Positions 18,788 through 28,617 of a stretch of DNA of 64,000 nucleotides are shown piece after piece; positions within the stretch are counted from its first letter, which is position 1, and every line of letters starts with the position of its first letter. The notes below the pieces were generated by a model. It was not told the DNA's origin. It saw only the letters and a list, made by a program, of their open reading frames with translations, and did no database searches. This DNA is from an uncultured Roseicyclus sp. (lineage in GTDB: Bacteria > Pseudomonadota > Alphaproteobacteria > Rhodobacterales > Rhodobacteraceae), in contig CANLEH010000002.1 in NCBI GenBank assembly GCA_947489665.1, positions 496,001-560,000 of the forward strand. The letters run 5' to 3'. The position numbers and the translations under genes are program-made.

Positions 18788-18835
18788 GGGGGGCCAGCCC
18801 CCCAAACCCCCCGAGGTATTTTTGAAACAAGGAAG
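18788..18835 (-). repeat. dispersed hairpin + GGTATTTTTG repeat, copy A
   Basis: A G6/C6 hairpin (GGGGGGCCAGCCCCCC, 18788-18803) followed by CCCCCC and the core GGTATTTTTGAAACAAGGAA at 18815-18834. The same core recurs at 26276 and (opposite strand) 58317. In those two copies it lies immediately after a stop codon; here no convincing gene precedes it on the minus strand. Confidence 0.75.
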
Positions 18836-18902
18836 GGGCGCATTTACGCTTCGTTTACCAAGGTGGTCGCATAGTGTCAGTGCGGTACAGGCTGAGGAGC
18901 CG

Positions 18903-19097
18903 ATGACCGCAAACGAGGAAGGCCCCCGGCGCTGTCTGGGGGTTGACCCTCGGTTAGAGGGGAAACTGTCCATTTCCTCGTTTTTCAAATACCTGAATGC
19001 GACCTCCAAAACAGATCGCACCGGTGAGACGGCGCGCCGCCGCCGCGACGCGCGGCCTTGGCCGCGCCCGCGGCGCCACGCCCAAAGTGCAGCGTGA
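18903..19097 (+). CDS. possible small protein, 64 residues
   Basis: An open frame starting MTANEEGPRRCLGVD behind a good GAGGAG site 3-8 bases upstream, ending in an Arg-rich tail. No family recognised. It fills the middle of a 443-bp gap between the GlcD-type oxidase and rhodanese genes. Length and the low-complexity tail leave chance as a real alternative. Confidence 0.3.
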   Translation: MTANEEGPRRCLGVDPRLEGKLSISSFFKYLNATSKTDRTGETARRRRDARPWPRPRRHAQSAA

Positions 19098-19136
19098 TGG
19101 CACAGCCATCATGCCAACACGGGAGGGCCCGCGCCC

Positions 19137-19517
19137 TTAGCTTTCGGTTGGTCCGCCCGCTTCTTTCCAGGCCGCAAATCCACCAATATTGGTCACATTG
19201 GTAAAGCCCATATCCTGCAGGGTCTTGCCCGCAAGGGCCGCCTGCCCGCCCGCGCCGCAGATCAGGTAGATCTCTGCATCCTTCTGGAAGATCGGGTTGT
19301 AGAGCGCCTCAACGGCCGGATCAGCGCGGAACTCGATCATGCCGCGCGGCACGCGGTGTGCGCCCGCGATCGTGCCCGAGGCCGCGATGTCGGTGCCATC
19401 GCGCACGTCGATGAAGACCGCGCCGTCCGTGCCGTGCTTGGCAACAGCCTCTTCCGCCGACAGGCGCGGGACCGTGGCATTTGCGGCTTCCATATAGTCC
19501 TTCGCAGTTTTCATCAT
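19137..19517 (-). CDS. rhodanese-like domain protein
   Basis: 126 residues, single rhodanese domain: VFIDVRDGTDIAASGTI early and the active-site loop YLICGAGGQAALAG with the expected Cys, ending in the conserved NIGGFAAWKEAGGP. Likely a sulfur carrier or sulfurtransferase in the cytoplasm. Two ATGs in a row follow AAGGGAG. It sits 8 bp after ispG and is probably co-transcribed; a link to Fe-S supply for IspG is possible but unproven. Confidence 0.85.
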   Translation of the reverse strand: MMKTAKDYMEAANATVPRLSAEEAVAKHGTDGAVFIDVRDGTDIAASGTIAGAHRVPRGMIEFRADPAVEALYNPIFQKDAEIYLICGAGGQAALAGKTLQDMGFTNVTNIGGFAAWKEAGGPTES

Positions 19518-19525
19518 GCGCTCCC

Positions 19526-20659
19526 TTATTCCGCGGCCTGATCGGCGGCAGCGCGTGCGGCCTCGATCTCTTCGGCCTTTTTCTCGACTTGCTCGACAAT
19601 ATGCTCGACCATCTGGTCGTTGCTCATCTTGTGGCTCTGCTTGCCGGCCAGATAGACCATGCCCGACCCGGCCCCGCCGCCGGTGAACCCCACATCCGTC
19701 ATCAGCGCCTCGCCGGGGCCGTTCACCACGCAGCCGATGATGCTCAGGCTCATCGGTGTCTTGATATGCTCCAACCGGCGTTCCAGCGTCTCGACTGTCT
19801 TGATCACGTCAAAGCCCTGCCGCGCACAGGACGGGCAGGAGATGATGTTGACGCCGCGGTGCCGCAGCCCCAGGGATTTGAGGATCTCGAACCCGATCTT
19901 TACCTCTTCGACGGGGTCCGCACTCAGGCTGACCCGCATCGTGTCGCCCAGGCCCATCCAAAGTAGATTTCCCAGGCCAATGGCCGATTTGACCGTGCCG
20001 CCCACGAAACCGCCCGCCTCGGTGATGCCCAGATGGAACGGCGCGTCGGTTTGTTCGGCCAATTGCTGATAGGCCGCCATCGTCATGAAGATGTCCGACG
20101 CCTTCATTGAAATCTTGAAGTTCAGGAAGTCATTGTCTTCCAGGATCTTGATGTGGTCGAGCCCGCTTTCGACCATCGCGTCGGGCGTCGGCTCGCCATA
20201 TTTCTCAAGCAGATGCTTCTCAAGAGAGCCCGCATTCACCCCGATCCGGATGGAGCAATTGTTGTCGCGCGCCGCCTGGATGACCTCTTTCACGCGCTCG
20301 GCGCTGCCGATATTGCCCGGATTGATCCGCAGGCAGGCCGCACCCGCCTCGGCCGCTTCGATCCCGCGTTTATAGTGGAAATGAATGTCAGCCACGATCG
20401 GCACCGGGCTTTCGCGCACAATCTCGTGCAGCGCTTTGGAGCTCTCCTGATCCGGCACCGAGACACGCACGATATCGGCGCCCGCCTCGGCTGCGGCCTG
20501 CACCTGCTCGATCGTTGCCTTCGCATCCGTGGTCAGCGTGTTGGTCATCGTCTGCACGCTGATCGGCGCATCGCCGCCCACGGGCACGTTGCCCACCATG
20601 ATCTGGCGCGTCGTGCGCCGGTCAATGTTGCGCCAGGGGCGGATGGGATTGTGTGACAT
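19526..20659 (-). CDS. ispG: 4-hydroxy-3-methylbut-2-enyl diphosphate synthase
   Basis: Fe-S enzyme of the MEP isoprenoid pathway, 377 residues. N-terminal TIM barrel start ([23 protein letters not shown]), and the C-terminal [4Fe-4S] ligands in [12 protein letters not shown] and [11 protein letters not shown]. Length and motifs are those of the standard two-domain bacterial enzyme. It is followed by the rhodanese gene and preceded by the HTH/DUF4115 gene, an arrangement common in alphaproteobacteria. Confidence 0.95.
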   Translation of the reverse strand: MSHNPIRPWRNIDRRTTRQIMVGNVPVGGDAPISVQTMTNTLTTDAKATIEQVQAAAEAGADIVRVSVPDQESSKALHEIVRESPVPIVADIHFHYKRGIEAAEAGAACLRINPGNIGSAERVKEVIQAARDNNCSIRIGVNAGSLEKHLLEKYGEPTPDAMVESGLDHIKILEDNDFLNFKISMKASDIFMTMAAYQQLAEQTDAPFHLGITEAGGFVGGTVKSAIGLGNLLWMGLGDTMRVSLSADPVEEVKIGFEILKSLGLRHRGVNIISCPSCARQGFDVIKTVETLERRLEHIKTPMSLSIIGCVVNGPGEALMTDVGFTGGGAGSGMVYLAGKQSHKMSNDQMVEHIVEQVEKKAEEIEAARAAADQAAE

Positions 20660-20794
20660 CTGGAGCAGCCCTTTTGAGGTCTTGCTGCCAAGATAGACAT
20701 GTCAGGCGGGCTGGACAATGCAAGCGGTGCGAATTGTCGGGATGGTCTTGTGAGCTGTCAATGTTGCGCCCGCCAGGGCGGTCGTTGGGGGCGA

Positions 20795-20809
20795 ATTTTC
20801 ATGGAAAAT
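20795..20809. repeat. short inverted repeat ATTTTC-ATG-GAAAAT
   Basis: A 6-bp perfect dyad just downstream of the leftward HTH/DUF4115 gene. It lacks a T-run. It resembles the stronger GATTTTC...GAAAATC-type palindrome at 51079 and may be a weak transcript-end hairpin. Confidence 0.35.
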
Positions 20810-20829
20810 CCGGGCGCTTGGGGTGGCCG

Positions 20830-22266
20830 TCAGGGGCGGGGCAGCGGGCGTTCCGTCTCGGCATCGGGGGTCAGAACCACCACGGGCAACGCGTTGCTGG
20901 CCACGATAGCTGCGGCAACATCTGCCGGAATGTCCGGGAACAGGGCCAAAGCCGTTTCCACCTGCCCATTGCCCGCGCCAGTCGGGTCATAGACCACGGC
21001 TTGCTGCTGCACCGGAACCTGCACAGGGGCCGCCGGAATGGCGGCAGCGTCCAGCACAAGTGAGGCCACTTCCGTCAGGTCCGGATCGGCCTCCGTGTCG
21101 GCGATGGAGTAGGATTGCGTCAGCGCATCTGCCGTCAATTCCACATCGCGCACGATGGAGGCGCCGATACCCGCAGGCCCCAGCGCCACACCGTTCACCG
21201 CGAAATACAGGGATCCCGCATTGCCAGACCGCAACGTGGGCACCGCATCGCCCTCCGGCACGACGTAAGAATCGCCCGCATTCAGCGTGGCTTCATAGAT
21301 CGTGTCGCCCGAGGGGGACGAAATCCGCACCCATGTGGGCCGCGTGGCAAAGATCATCACCTGATCCGCCGCCTGCGTCACCTGCACGGTCGGGGCAACG
21401 GCCCCGCCACCCAGTTGCGGTGCGACGCGCGGCGCAGCGTCGGCCAACGCGCCGACCTCGTTCGGGTCCACGGTTCCAATGGCACCATCCCTTGGGGTCA
21501 GGACCGGGGCCTCAAGCGCTTGCGGACGGTAGAGGCGATCCACGCTTTCCGGTCCGGGAACCGCGATATCAAAGCCTTGCGCTACATCGAACGCCCCTTC
21601 CGAGGCGCCAGCAAGGGGATCAAGCTGTGCCAGCGGCACGGCGGGCGCCTCATCAATGGGGGCGATGTTCAGGCGCTGAATGTCGTGCAGAATGGCCCAG
21701 GCGCCGTAGCCGATGCCGCAGGCCAGAACGACCAGCACGGCAATCGAGCCAAGCGCGCCGGGTTCCACCTGCGCAAACACGCTGTCTTTGACGGGCGCGT
21801 AAGAGATCCGGGTCGACGACATGACCTCGTTCGGGTCCAGCCGGCGCGGTGCTTCGCTGACCCGGCGCTTGACGTCACCCGCTTGGCCAGCGGCGCCACC
21901 ATGGATACCGCGAAAGCCCGTCCCTTCGCAAAAGCGGCGGAAGGTCCATTCCGGGTCGATGCCCAGATACCGTGCGTAAGACCTGACATAGCCCGCAATG
22001 AAGCCGGGCGATTGGAACGCGCCCACATCGCCGTTTTCGATGGCCGCGATATACGTGGCGCGGATGCGCAACTCACGCTCCACATCGAGCAGGCTTTTTC
22101 CGAGAGTCGCGCGCTCTCCCCTCAGCAGATCGCCAAGCGGTACGTCGTGCAGGTCATAACCATCGAAGACGGGGGCTGGAGACGGATCGGCATCAGAGGA
22201 GACGTCGAACGCGCCATGTGCGTTCCACTGTCCGTCGCCCCTATACTGATCGTTGTCATGGCCCAT
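20830..22266 (-). CDS. RodZ-like HTH membrane protein with DUF4115
   Basis: 478 residues. A Cro-like helix-turn-helix (about residues 45-110: LGKSLLDVERELRIRATYIAAIENGDVGAF), one membrane helix near 185 (GSIAVLVVLACGIGYGAWA), and a periplasmic part ending in a DUF4115 beta-rich domain (WVRISSPSGDTIYEATLNAG). This is the RodZ layout, so a role linking MreB to the envelope and cell shape is likely. Longer than E. coli RodZ because of low-complexity Ala/Pro linkers. Confidence 0.85.
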   Translation of the reverse strand: MGHDNDQYRGDGQWNAHGAFDVSSDADPSPAPVFDGYDLHDVPLGDLLRGERATLGKSLLDVERELRIRATYIAAIENGDVGAFQSPGFIAGYVRSYARYLGIDPEWTFRRFCEGTGFRGIHGGAAGQAGDVKRRVSEAPRRLDPNEVMSSTRISYAPVKDSVFAQVEPGALGSIAVLVVLACGIGYGAWAILHDIQRLNIAPIDEAPAVPLAQLDPLAGASEGAFDVAQGFDIAVPGPESVDRLYRPQALEAPVLTPRDGAIGTVDPNEVGALADAAPRVAPQLGGGAVAPTVQVTQAADQVMIFATRPTWVRISSPSGDTIYEATLNAGDSYVVPEGDAVPTLRSGNAGSLYFAVNGVALGPAGIGASIVRDVELTADALTQSYSIADTEADPDLTEVASLVLDAAAIPAAPVQVPVQQQAVVYDPTGAGNGQVETALALFPDIPADVAAAIVASNALPVVVLTPDAETERPLPRP

Positions 22267-22532
22267 GCGGCCTGCCCCGATTCTATGGGTCCAGCCACCA
22301 CGAATTGTGGTGTGCCGCCCGTTTGTCCCAAGATGTTACCCCAAAACGGATGATTCCCAAAGAATATCCGCCGACTTTTTCGACCGATACCATGGCGTGC
22401 GCATCGGTTGCACCCCGCATACAGGCGAAACGCTGCGTTTCGGCGCGTTTCAGCCCATTATTTTTCCGAAAATTCGGGGGGATGCCCAAGCCTGTGCCAC
22501 ATTGGCGCGGATCAAGGCACAGGGCAGCGCGA

Positions 22533-23756
22533 CTACCCGGCCAATTCCTGACGATTCAGCGCGCAATGTGACCACAGCCCATCCATCGCCTGCACCAAAC
22601 CGTCCAGCATGTTCGGGTCGTGGACCGGCGACGGCGTGAACCGCAGACGCTCCGTGCCCCGTGGCACGGTCGGGTAGTTGATCGGCTGCACGTAGATGCC
22701 AAAATCTTCCAGCAACATGTCCGAGATCGCCTTGGTGTGCACCGGATCGCCAACCATGACGGGCACGATATGGCTGCCATGGTCAATAATCGGCAGCCCC
22801 AGCGCCTTCAGGCGAAGCTTGAGGACCTTCGCACGCTCTTGATGCAGATCGCGCAAGGCCTGATCGGTCTTGAGGTGCCGGACCGAGGCCGCAGCGCCCG
22901 CCGCAACCACCGGTGGCAGCGACGTCGTGAAGATGAACCCCGGCGCGTAAGACCGCACAGCATCACACATTTTCGCAGAGGCTGCGATATAGCCGCCATG
23001 TACGCCAAAGGCTTTGCCAAGTGTCCCGTTGATGATGTCGACCCGATCCAGCAGACCGTCGCGTTCTGCAACGCCACCGCCGCGCGGCCCGTACATGCCG
23101 ACCGCATGCACTTCATCAAGGTAGGTGAGCGCGCCGAATTCTTCGGCCAGATCGCACAGCGCCTCAATCGGGCCAAAGTCGCCATCCATCGAATAGATCG
23201 ACTCAAACGCGATCAGCTTGGGCGCCTCCGGGTCATCCGCCGCCAGCAATTCACGAAGATGTTCTACATCATTGTGGCGGAAGATCCGCTTGGCTCCGCC
23301 ATTGCGGCGCACGCCTTCGATCATCGAGGCATGGTTGAGCGCGTCGGAATAAATAATGAGGCCCGGAAACAGCTTAGGCAGCGTACTTAAGGTCGCGTCA
23401 TTGGCAATATAGGCACTGGTAAAGACCAACGCGGCCTCTTTTTGGTGCAGGTCCGCAAGCTCTGCCTCCAACGCCTTGTGATAGACTGTGGTGCCCGAGA
23501 TGTTGCGTGTCCCGCCCGAGCCCGCGCCGGTCGCCTCCAGCGCCTCGTGCATCGCCTCCAGAACAACCGGGTGCTGGCCCATGCCAAGATAGTCATTGCC
23601 GCACCAGACCGTGATCTCCTGCTCGGAGCCATCGGGCTTTTTCCAGACTGCATGGGGGAAATTGCCCTTGTGCCGTTCGATATCGATGAACGTGCGGTAG
23701 CGGCCTTCCTCGTGCAGCTTGCCCAGGGCAGCGTCGAGCGCGGTGTCGTAGTTCAC
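22533..23756 (-). CDS. hemA: 5-aminolevulinate synthase
   Basis: Condenses glycine and succinyl-CoA, first step of haem and bacteriochlorophyll synthesis in alphaproteobacteria. The start is a GTG at 23754-23756 ([19 protein letters not shown]) behind AAGGAG, giving 407 residues, the usual size; the frame is open further up to 23897 without support. PLP lysine in [14 protein letters not shown]; glycine-binding region [11 protein letters not shown]. Terminal residues FTPSPVHD match the family. Confidence 0.94.
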   Translation of the reverse strand: MNYDTALDAALGKLHEEGRYRTFIDIERHKGNFPHAVWKKPDGSEQEITVWCGNDYLGMGQHPVVLEAMHEALEATGAGSGGTRNISGTTVYHKALEAELADLHQKEAALVFTSAYIANDATLSTLPKLFPGLIIYSDALNHASMIEGVRRNGGAKRIFRHNDVEHLRELLAADDPEAPKLIAFESIYSMDGDFGPIEALCDLAEEFGALTYLDEVHAVGMYGPRGGGVAERDGLLDRVDIINGTLGKAFGVHGGYIAASAKMCDAVRSYAPGFIFTTSLPPVVAAGAAASVRHLKTDQALRDLHQERAKVLKLRLKALGLPIIDHGSHIVPVMVGDPVHTKAISDMLLEDFGIYVQPINYPTVPRGTERLRFTPSPVHDPNMLDGLVQAMDGLWSHCALNRQELAG

Positions 23757-23915
23757 TGGCGGTCTCCTTGAGCGGGCCAGCTCCTGGCCCGTCAGTTCGA
23801 TGGCTGCGGGGGTTCCCCCGTTTGGCCTGACATATGGCGCAAAGGCCTGTGAGGCCAAGTTACAAAATGCCGCGTTGCCTACTTTGATCTGGGTCAAGCC
23901 GTGACGTCAAATGGG

Positions 23916-23944
23916 AAAAGGCCCCCGCCCTTCGGCAGGGGCCT
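23916..23944 (-). terminator. rho-independent terminator after cytochrome P460-like gene
   Basis: On the minus strand AGGCCCC-TGCC-GAAG-GGCGGGGGCCT (one bulge) is followed by TTTT. It lies 14 bp past the stop of the P460-like gene and before hemA, separating the two leftward units. Confidence 0.75.
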
Positions 23945-23957
23945 GATTTGTGACAGG

Positions 23958-24548
23958 TTATTCGCTGCCCAACCGCACGTCAAAGGCGGGGTAGCCAAGG
24001 CTGTCCGAAAAGCTGAACCCGCCATGGCAATCATGGCAGAAGGACTGGCTGATATTCATCGGATTCCCGTTGGGCTGCACGGCCGAATAGAACCATCCGT
24101 CGGTGTCCGGGAATTCGTCGGTTGTGCCGCGCGTCATGATGAACAGCGGGCCACGGCGCGGGGCGTTGTCACGCAAGGTGTAGCTTTCCTTAGCGATGAC
24201 GGTGCCAACCGGCATCTCGAAGCTCTCATCATCTTCTTCGTATTGGATATAGGCCTCATAGCCCACTTCATTGACGAAGGTGTTCAGGAAGCGGCCACCA
24301 TGTATACCGGGGGCCGCAGGACCGGTCTGGGCATGGCCCCATTCGCGGTAGACGGCAGCCACTTCGTTGTCACCGCTCTGGTAGTTTTCCAGCAGCTCAT
24401 CAGCGACACATTCGTAAAGCGCGTCGATCTGCTCTTGCGTGAAATCGGGGATTTCGGCCTCAAAAGTGCAGCTATGACCGTCTGCTGCGGCGGAGGTGGC
24501 GAAAAGGGCAGCGGCGATGGCGCTCGCTGCGAAAATACGATGGCTCAT
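23958..24548 (-). CDS. exported cytochrome P460-like haem protein
   Basis: 196 residues. Sec signal peptide MSHRIFAASAIAAALFATSAAA. The body resembles cytochrome P460 family proteins, with REWGHAQTG, a FEMPVGTVIAKESY strand pair and a C-terminal haem c site CHDCH at residues 171-175. Such proteins act in the periplasm, in some bacteria on hydroxylamine or NO. Two extra Cys (27, 47) could form a disulfide. Start chosen at the signal peptide ATG (24546-24548); divergent from the M20 peptidase gene. Confidence 0.75.
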   Translation of the reverse strand: MSHRIFAASAIAAALFATSAAADGHSCTFEAEIPDFTQEQIDALYECVADELLENYQSGDNEVAAVYREWGHAQTGPAAPGIHGGRFLNTFVNEVGYEAYIQYEEDDESFEMPVGTVIAKESYTLRDNAPRRGPLFIMTRGTTDEFPDTDGWFYSAVQPNGNPMNISQSFCHDCHGGFSFSDSLGYPAFDVRLGSE

Positions 24549-24742
24549 GTGGAGGTCTATCCCTGGCTGTCTGGTGTGTCCCTGCCCGTGATGGGCGTGA
24601 TAGCCGCATGCTATCGCATACAGTGCAGAAACCCATCTCACAGGCGTTCACATTCGCGGGAGCCGCAGTCGCAGCAGATTGGTTGCACCCCGCACGACAA
24701 GCGCCCAAGTTGCGGAAAATCCCAACCCCAATCGGAGGTCCA

Positions 24743-26119
24743 ATGTCCCTCGACGCTGTTCTCGCCCGCATCGACCAAGATCTCGACGCCGCCACCGCGC
24801 GCCTGTTTGACCTGCTGCGCATCCCCTCCATCTCCACTGACCCGGCCTATGATGCTGATGTCGGCCGCGCCGCCAATTGGTTGGCGGAGGAATTGTCGGG
24901 TCTGGGGTTTGAGGCGTCGGTCCGCCCTACAACCGGTCACCCGATGGTTGTGGCCCATGGCACCGATGACGGGCCACATGTCCTGTTTTATGGCCATTAT
25001 GATGTGCAGCCGGTCGATCCGCTGGAGTTGTGGAACCGTGACCCCTTCGATCCGGTGATCGAGGATCAGAACGGCACACCCGTGATCCGCGCGCGCGGCG
25101 CGGCCGACGACAAGGGCCAGTTGATGACCTTTGTGGAGGCCTGCCGGGCGTGGAAGGCGGAGACGGGCAAGCTACCGGCAAAAGTCACGATATTCCTGGA
25201 AGGCGAAGAAGAAAGCGGCTCCCCCTCGCTGGTGCCGTTTCTTGAGGAAAACGCGGACGAGCTGAAGGCCGAGGTCGCGTTGATCTGTGACACTGGCCTT
25301 TATGCCGACGGCGTGCCCGGCATCGTCACCCAGCTGCGCGGCATGTTGCAGGAAGAGATCACAGTGACCGGCCCCCGCATCGACCTGCATTCGGGCATGT
25401 TCGGCGGCGTGGCGATGAACCCGATCCGCGTGCTGAACCGCGTGCTGGCCAACCTGCACGACGATCATGGCGTGATCCAGGTGCCCGGCTTCTACGATGG
25501 CATCCCGGAGTTGGACCCGGACCTGAAAGCCCAATGGGACGGGCTTGGCTTTGACGCAGAGGCCTTCCTGGGCCCAGTGGGTCTCAGCCACCCGGCCGGC
25601 GAAGTGGGTCGCTCGGGGCTTGAGATGATCTGGTCGCGCCCCACCGCCGAAGTGAACGGCATCTGGGGTGGCTATACCGGCGCGGGGTTCAAGACCGTGC
25701 TGCCGTCTGAGGCCCATGCCAAGATCAGCTTCCGGCTGGTTGCGGGCCAGGACCCGCTGCGCCTGCGGGAGAACTTCCGCGATTGGGTGCTGGCGCAAAT
25801 GCCGCCCGATTGCTCTGTCAGCTTCAAGGAACACGGCGCCTCCCCCGCCGGGCTGATGGACACAAGCCACCCGATTTTCGAGAAGGCGCGAGAGGCGCTG
25901 TCAGATGAATGGCCCGCAGAGGCCGCCTTTATCGGCTGCGGCGGATCGATCCCGGTTGCGGGGTATTTCAAGACGATCCTGGGCATGGATTCGGTGCTGG
26001 CCGGTTTCGGCAAGGATGATGATGCGATCCATTCGCCGAACGAAAAGTACGATGTTGAGAGCTTTCATAAGGGCATCCGATCCTGGGCGCGTGTGTTGGG
26101 CAAACTGGCCGACGGCTAA
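24743..26119 (+). CDS. M20 family metallopeptidase (dipeptidase)
   Basis: 458 residues, cytoplasmic zinc peptidase of the M20A/carnosinase-like type. Metal-site motifs seen: HVLFYGHYDVQPVDP, GAADDKGQLM, LEGEEESGSPSL, ALICDTGLYADG, and a late FIGCGGSIPV. The ATG at 24743 follows GGAGGT; an open frame to 24608 is not supported. It is followed by a terminator-like hairpin. Confidence 0.9.
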   Translation: MSLDAVLARIDQDLDAATARLFDLLRIPSISTDPAYDADVGRAANWLAEELSGLGFEASVRPTTGHPMVVAHGTDDGPHVLFYGHYDVQPVDPLELWNRDPFDPVIEDQNGTPVIRARGAADDKGQLMTFVEACRAWKAETGKLPAKVTIFLEGEEESGSPSLVPFLEENADELKAEVALICDTGLYADGVPGIVTQLRGMLQEEITVTGPRIDLHSGMFGGVAMNPIRVLNRVLANLHDDHGVIQVPGFYDGIPELDPDLKAQWDGLGFDAEAFLGPVGLSHPAGEVGRSGLEMIWSRPTAEVNGIWGGYTGAGFKTVLPSEAHAKISFRLVAGQDPLRLRENFRDWVLAQMPPDCSVSFKEHGASPAGLMDTSHPIFEKAREALSDEWPAEAAFIGCGGSIPVAGYFKTILGMDSVLAGFGKDDDAIHSPNEKYDVESFHKGIRSWARVLGKLADG

Positions 26120-26165
26120 GGGACAGACAGATAAAGGAATTGCGCCGACTGCGTCGTCGCCGGGG

Positions 26166-26192
26166 GCAGATTTCCAAGGGAAATCTGCTTTT
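26166..26192 (+). terminator. terminator-like hairpin after the M20 peptidase gene
   Basis: Perfect 10-bp arms GCAGATTTCC / GGAAATCTGC with a 3-base loop, then TTTTG, 46 bp past the stop codon. Confidence 0.65.
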
Positions 26193-26230
26193 GCCAAACG
26201 GGGGCCTTCTCGCGGAATGGCGCGGTCGTC

Positions 26231-26296
26231 GGGGGGCTGTCTGCCCCCCACGCGCTGGCGCGCGCCCCCCCCGAAGGTATTTTTGAAACAAGGAAG
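26231..26296 (-). repeat. dispersed hairpin + GGTATTTTTG repeat, copy B
   Basis: GGGGGGCTGTCTGCCCCCC hairpin (26231-26249), a C-run, and the core GGTATTTTTGAAACAAGGAA at 26276-26295. Read on the minus strand it starts 5 bp after the stop codon of the MATE gene, the same layout as copy C after the VOC gene. Confidence 0.8.
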
Positions 26297-26301
26297 GCGG
26301 G

Positions 26302-27663
26302 TCAGGCCGCTTGTTGAGCGGGAGCGAGCGCTGTGGCCAGACTGCGGAAGCGCAGGATCAGGACGAGCCCTGCACCCGCGAGGCCAATGGCAAGACCCGC
26401 CCAGATCCCCTCACCCGCAAAGCCCAATGGGAAGCCGAGAGCGTAGGCCAGCGGCACGCCGATGATCCAATAGGCCACAAAGGCGTAAAGCATTGGGATC
26501 GTCGTGTCCTGCAGGCCACGCAACAGGCCCAGCGCCATGACTTGCGCCGCATCGGCCAATTGAAAGAAGCAGGCCACGATCAGAAGGCTGACGCCGATGG
26601 CGATGATCTGCGGGCGCAGCGGGTCGCTGGGATCCACGAACAGGCCCACAAGCGGGGCCGCGGCCGCAATCAGCAGCGCGATGGTGGCGGCCACCATCAG
26701 GGCCGACAAAAGCAAGGCCGCCCAGGCCGCGCGGCGCAGGCCGACAGGATCGCCGAGGCTCCACGCCCGGCCCACGCGGATCGTGGCGGCGGAACTCAGG
26801 CCGATATGCACCATGAACGTGACCGAAATGATCTGCAGCGCGATGCCATGGGCGGCAAGCTCCAACGTTCCGATCCAGCCCATCAGGATCATCGTCGCCA
26901 TGAACAGCCCCGCCTCGGACAACAGTGTGACGGCGATGGGCGCGCCCAGCCGGAAGACCTGCCCCATCGCCTCCCAATCCGGGCGCCAGAAGCGGACGAA
27001 CAGCGCATAGACCCGCATGCCGGGACCGCGCGCCGCGTAGACGACGAGGATGGCGAAAATCAGAAGATGCGTGCCAAGCGAGGCGATGGCCGCCCCCTTG
27101 ATGCCGAGTTCTGGCGCGCCAAGATTGCCAAAGATCAGCACCCAGTTGACGAAGGCGTTCAGCACCAGACCGCCAAGCCAGGCCCAAAGCACGATGCCGG
27201 GGCGGTCCAATGCGCTGAGATGCGATCGCAGCGCGATGAGAAGCACACCGGGCCAAATCGCGAGGCCCGCAATGCGCAGATAGCTTTGCGCATCGGCCGC
27301 GACCTGCGGGTCTTGCCGGGCCTCAAGCAGGATGGCCTCCGAAAACCAGAAAAACGGCAGGGATAAAGCCCCGAACGCGATGCCGATCCATAGCCCCATC
27401 CGGGTGACGCGCCGCACCTGCACCGCATCCTCTTTCGCCGCAGCCGCCGCAACCATCGGCATAACCGCCAGCGAAAAGCCCATGCCCATGATCAGGATCA
27501 GGTGGAAATAGCTCGACCCCAGCGCGACCGCTGCCAATTCCTCGACCCCATACCACCCCATCATGACGGTATCTGTCACGCCGATGAAGGTTTGGGCCAA
27601 TTGCCCGCCGATCAGGGGCAGGCCGAGTTTCAGCGTGGCGCGGATATGCTCGGCGAATGTCAT
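26302..27663 (-). CDS. MATE family multidrug efflux transporter (NorM-like)
   Basis: 453 residues with about twelve membrane helices in two similar halves; the first begins LKLGLPLIGGQLAQTFIGVTDTVMMGW, characteristic of NorM-type MATE pumps, which expel cationic drugs using Na+ or H+ gradients. Start MTFAEHIRAT at 27661-27663. The gene stands 43 bp after the NicO gene's end on the same strand and is probably its own unit. Confidence 0.9.
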   Translation of the reverse strand: MTFAEHIRATLKLGLPLIGGQLAQTFIGVTDTVMMGWYGVEELAAVALGSSYFHLILIMGMGFSLAVMPMVAAAAAKEDAVQVRRVTRMGLWIGIAFGALSLPFFWFSEAILLEARQDPQVAADAQSYLRIAGLAIWPGVLLIALRSHLSALDRPGIVLWAWLGGLVLNAFVNWVLIFGNLGAPELGIKGAAIASLGTHLLIFAILVVYAARGPGMRVYALFVRFWRPDWEAMGQVFRLGAPIAVTLLSEAGLFMATMILMGWIGTLELAAHGIALQIISVTFMVHIGLSSAATIRVGRAWSLGDPVGLRRAAWAALLLSALMVAATIALLIAAAAPLVGLFVDPSDPLRPQIIAIGVSLLIVACFFQLADAAQVMALGLLRGLQDTTIPMLYAFVAYWIIGVPLAYALGFPLGFAGEGIWAGLAIGLAGAGLVLILRFRSLATALAPAQQAA

Positions 27664-27705
27664 GGGCGCGGCTTACGCCGATGGTGCCCAACCGACAAGT
27701 CGCGT

Positions 27706-28617
27706 TCAAAGCGCGGCGATGGCCAATTGAGTTGCAAGCCCCACGATGATCGCGCCGACCACCAGTTCAATCCAGGGCTGCACCCGGGCCAGGGCCGCGC
27801 CGCCCGCGAGGCCCGCAAGCACGCCCTGCCGCAGCCCGACCGAGGCAAGCGCCACAGCCACCGTGACAGACGCCGTTCCCAGTGACATCGCAACGGTGCC
27901 CGCGACCCCGGCCCAGAACACCCCCAGTTGCGCGGTCAGGATCAGCAAGAAAAGCGCGCCGGTACAGGGGCGGATCGCAATGGCGGCGATCAGGGCCGCG
28001 ACCTCGCGCGGGCTGGTCGCCTGTGCCAGCGCTTCGGGGTCAGGGCCATGGGCATGGCCGCAGGTGGAGCAGGTCTGCCCTTCCCCCGTATGATCATGGT
28101 CATGGGTGTGCCCCGCGGCGCGCCGCGCGCGCCACAGGCCGCGTGCGCCCCGAACGGCAAGCCACAGGCCCACCAGCGCAATGGCGGCAAAACTCAGCGG
28201 CGCAAACAGGCGATCCGCGCTCTCGGTCATCTGCTCGCGGCTCCACCCGACCAGCCAAAGGCCCACACCCACAAGCGCAACCGCCGTCAGCCCCTGCGCC
28301 AGGCTGGAGGCCAATGCCACACCCGAAAGCCGCCATGCGCCCACCGCACGCGCCGCCCCATAGCCGCCGATCAACAGCTTTCCGTGGCCCGGCCCCGCCG
28401 CGTGAAAGAAGCCGTATCCGAAGCAGATCGACATCAGCCCAAAGACGGCGGCAGGGTCCCCGGCGCGCAACCGGCGCAAGGCGGCCGCCATCGCCTCCTG
28501 TGCTGCGCGCTGGCCCTCCAGCGCCCATGCGGTCACAACCCTGTCACCGCCCGAGAGCCAAAACCATAGACCCGGCACCATCACCAGCACGGCTGCGGCG
28601 GCAATCACCCACCGCAT
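27706..28617 (-). CDS. NicO/RcnA-type nickel/cobalt (or zinc) membrane transporter
   Basis: 303 residues, several membrane helices. The motif FGYGFFHAAGPGHGKLLIGGYG and the later RPCTGALFLLILT are typical of the NicO family. A cytoplasmic loop near residues 172-200 is His/Cys-rich (HTHDHDHTGEG, CSTCGHAHG), fitting metal capture. Overlaps the DUF1007 gene by 13 bp, so the two are co-translated. Metal identity is not readable. Confidence 0.85.
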   Translation of the reverse strand: MRWVIAAAAVLVMVPGLWFWLSGGDRVVTAWALEGQRAAQEAMAAALRRLRAGDPAAVFGLMSICFGYGFFHAAGPGHGKLLIGGYGAARAVGAWRLSGVALASSLAQGLTAVALVGVGLWLVGWSREQMTESADRLFAPLSFAAIALVGLWLAVRGARGLWRARRAAGHTHDHDHTGEGQTCSTCGHAHGPDPEALAQATSPREVAALIAAIAIRPCTGALFLLILTAQLGVFWAGVAGTVAMSLGTASVTVAVALASVGLRQGVLAGLAGGAALARVQPWIELVVGAIIVGLATQLAIAAL

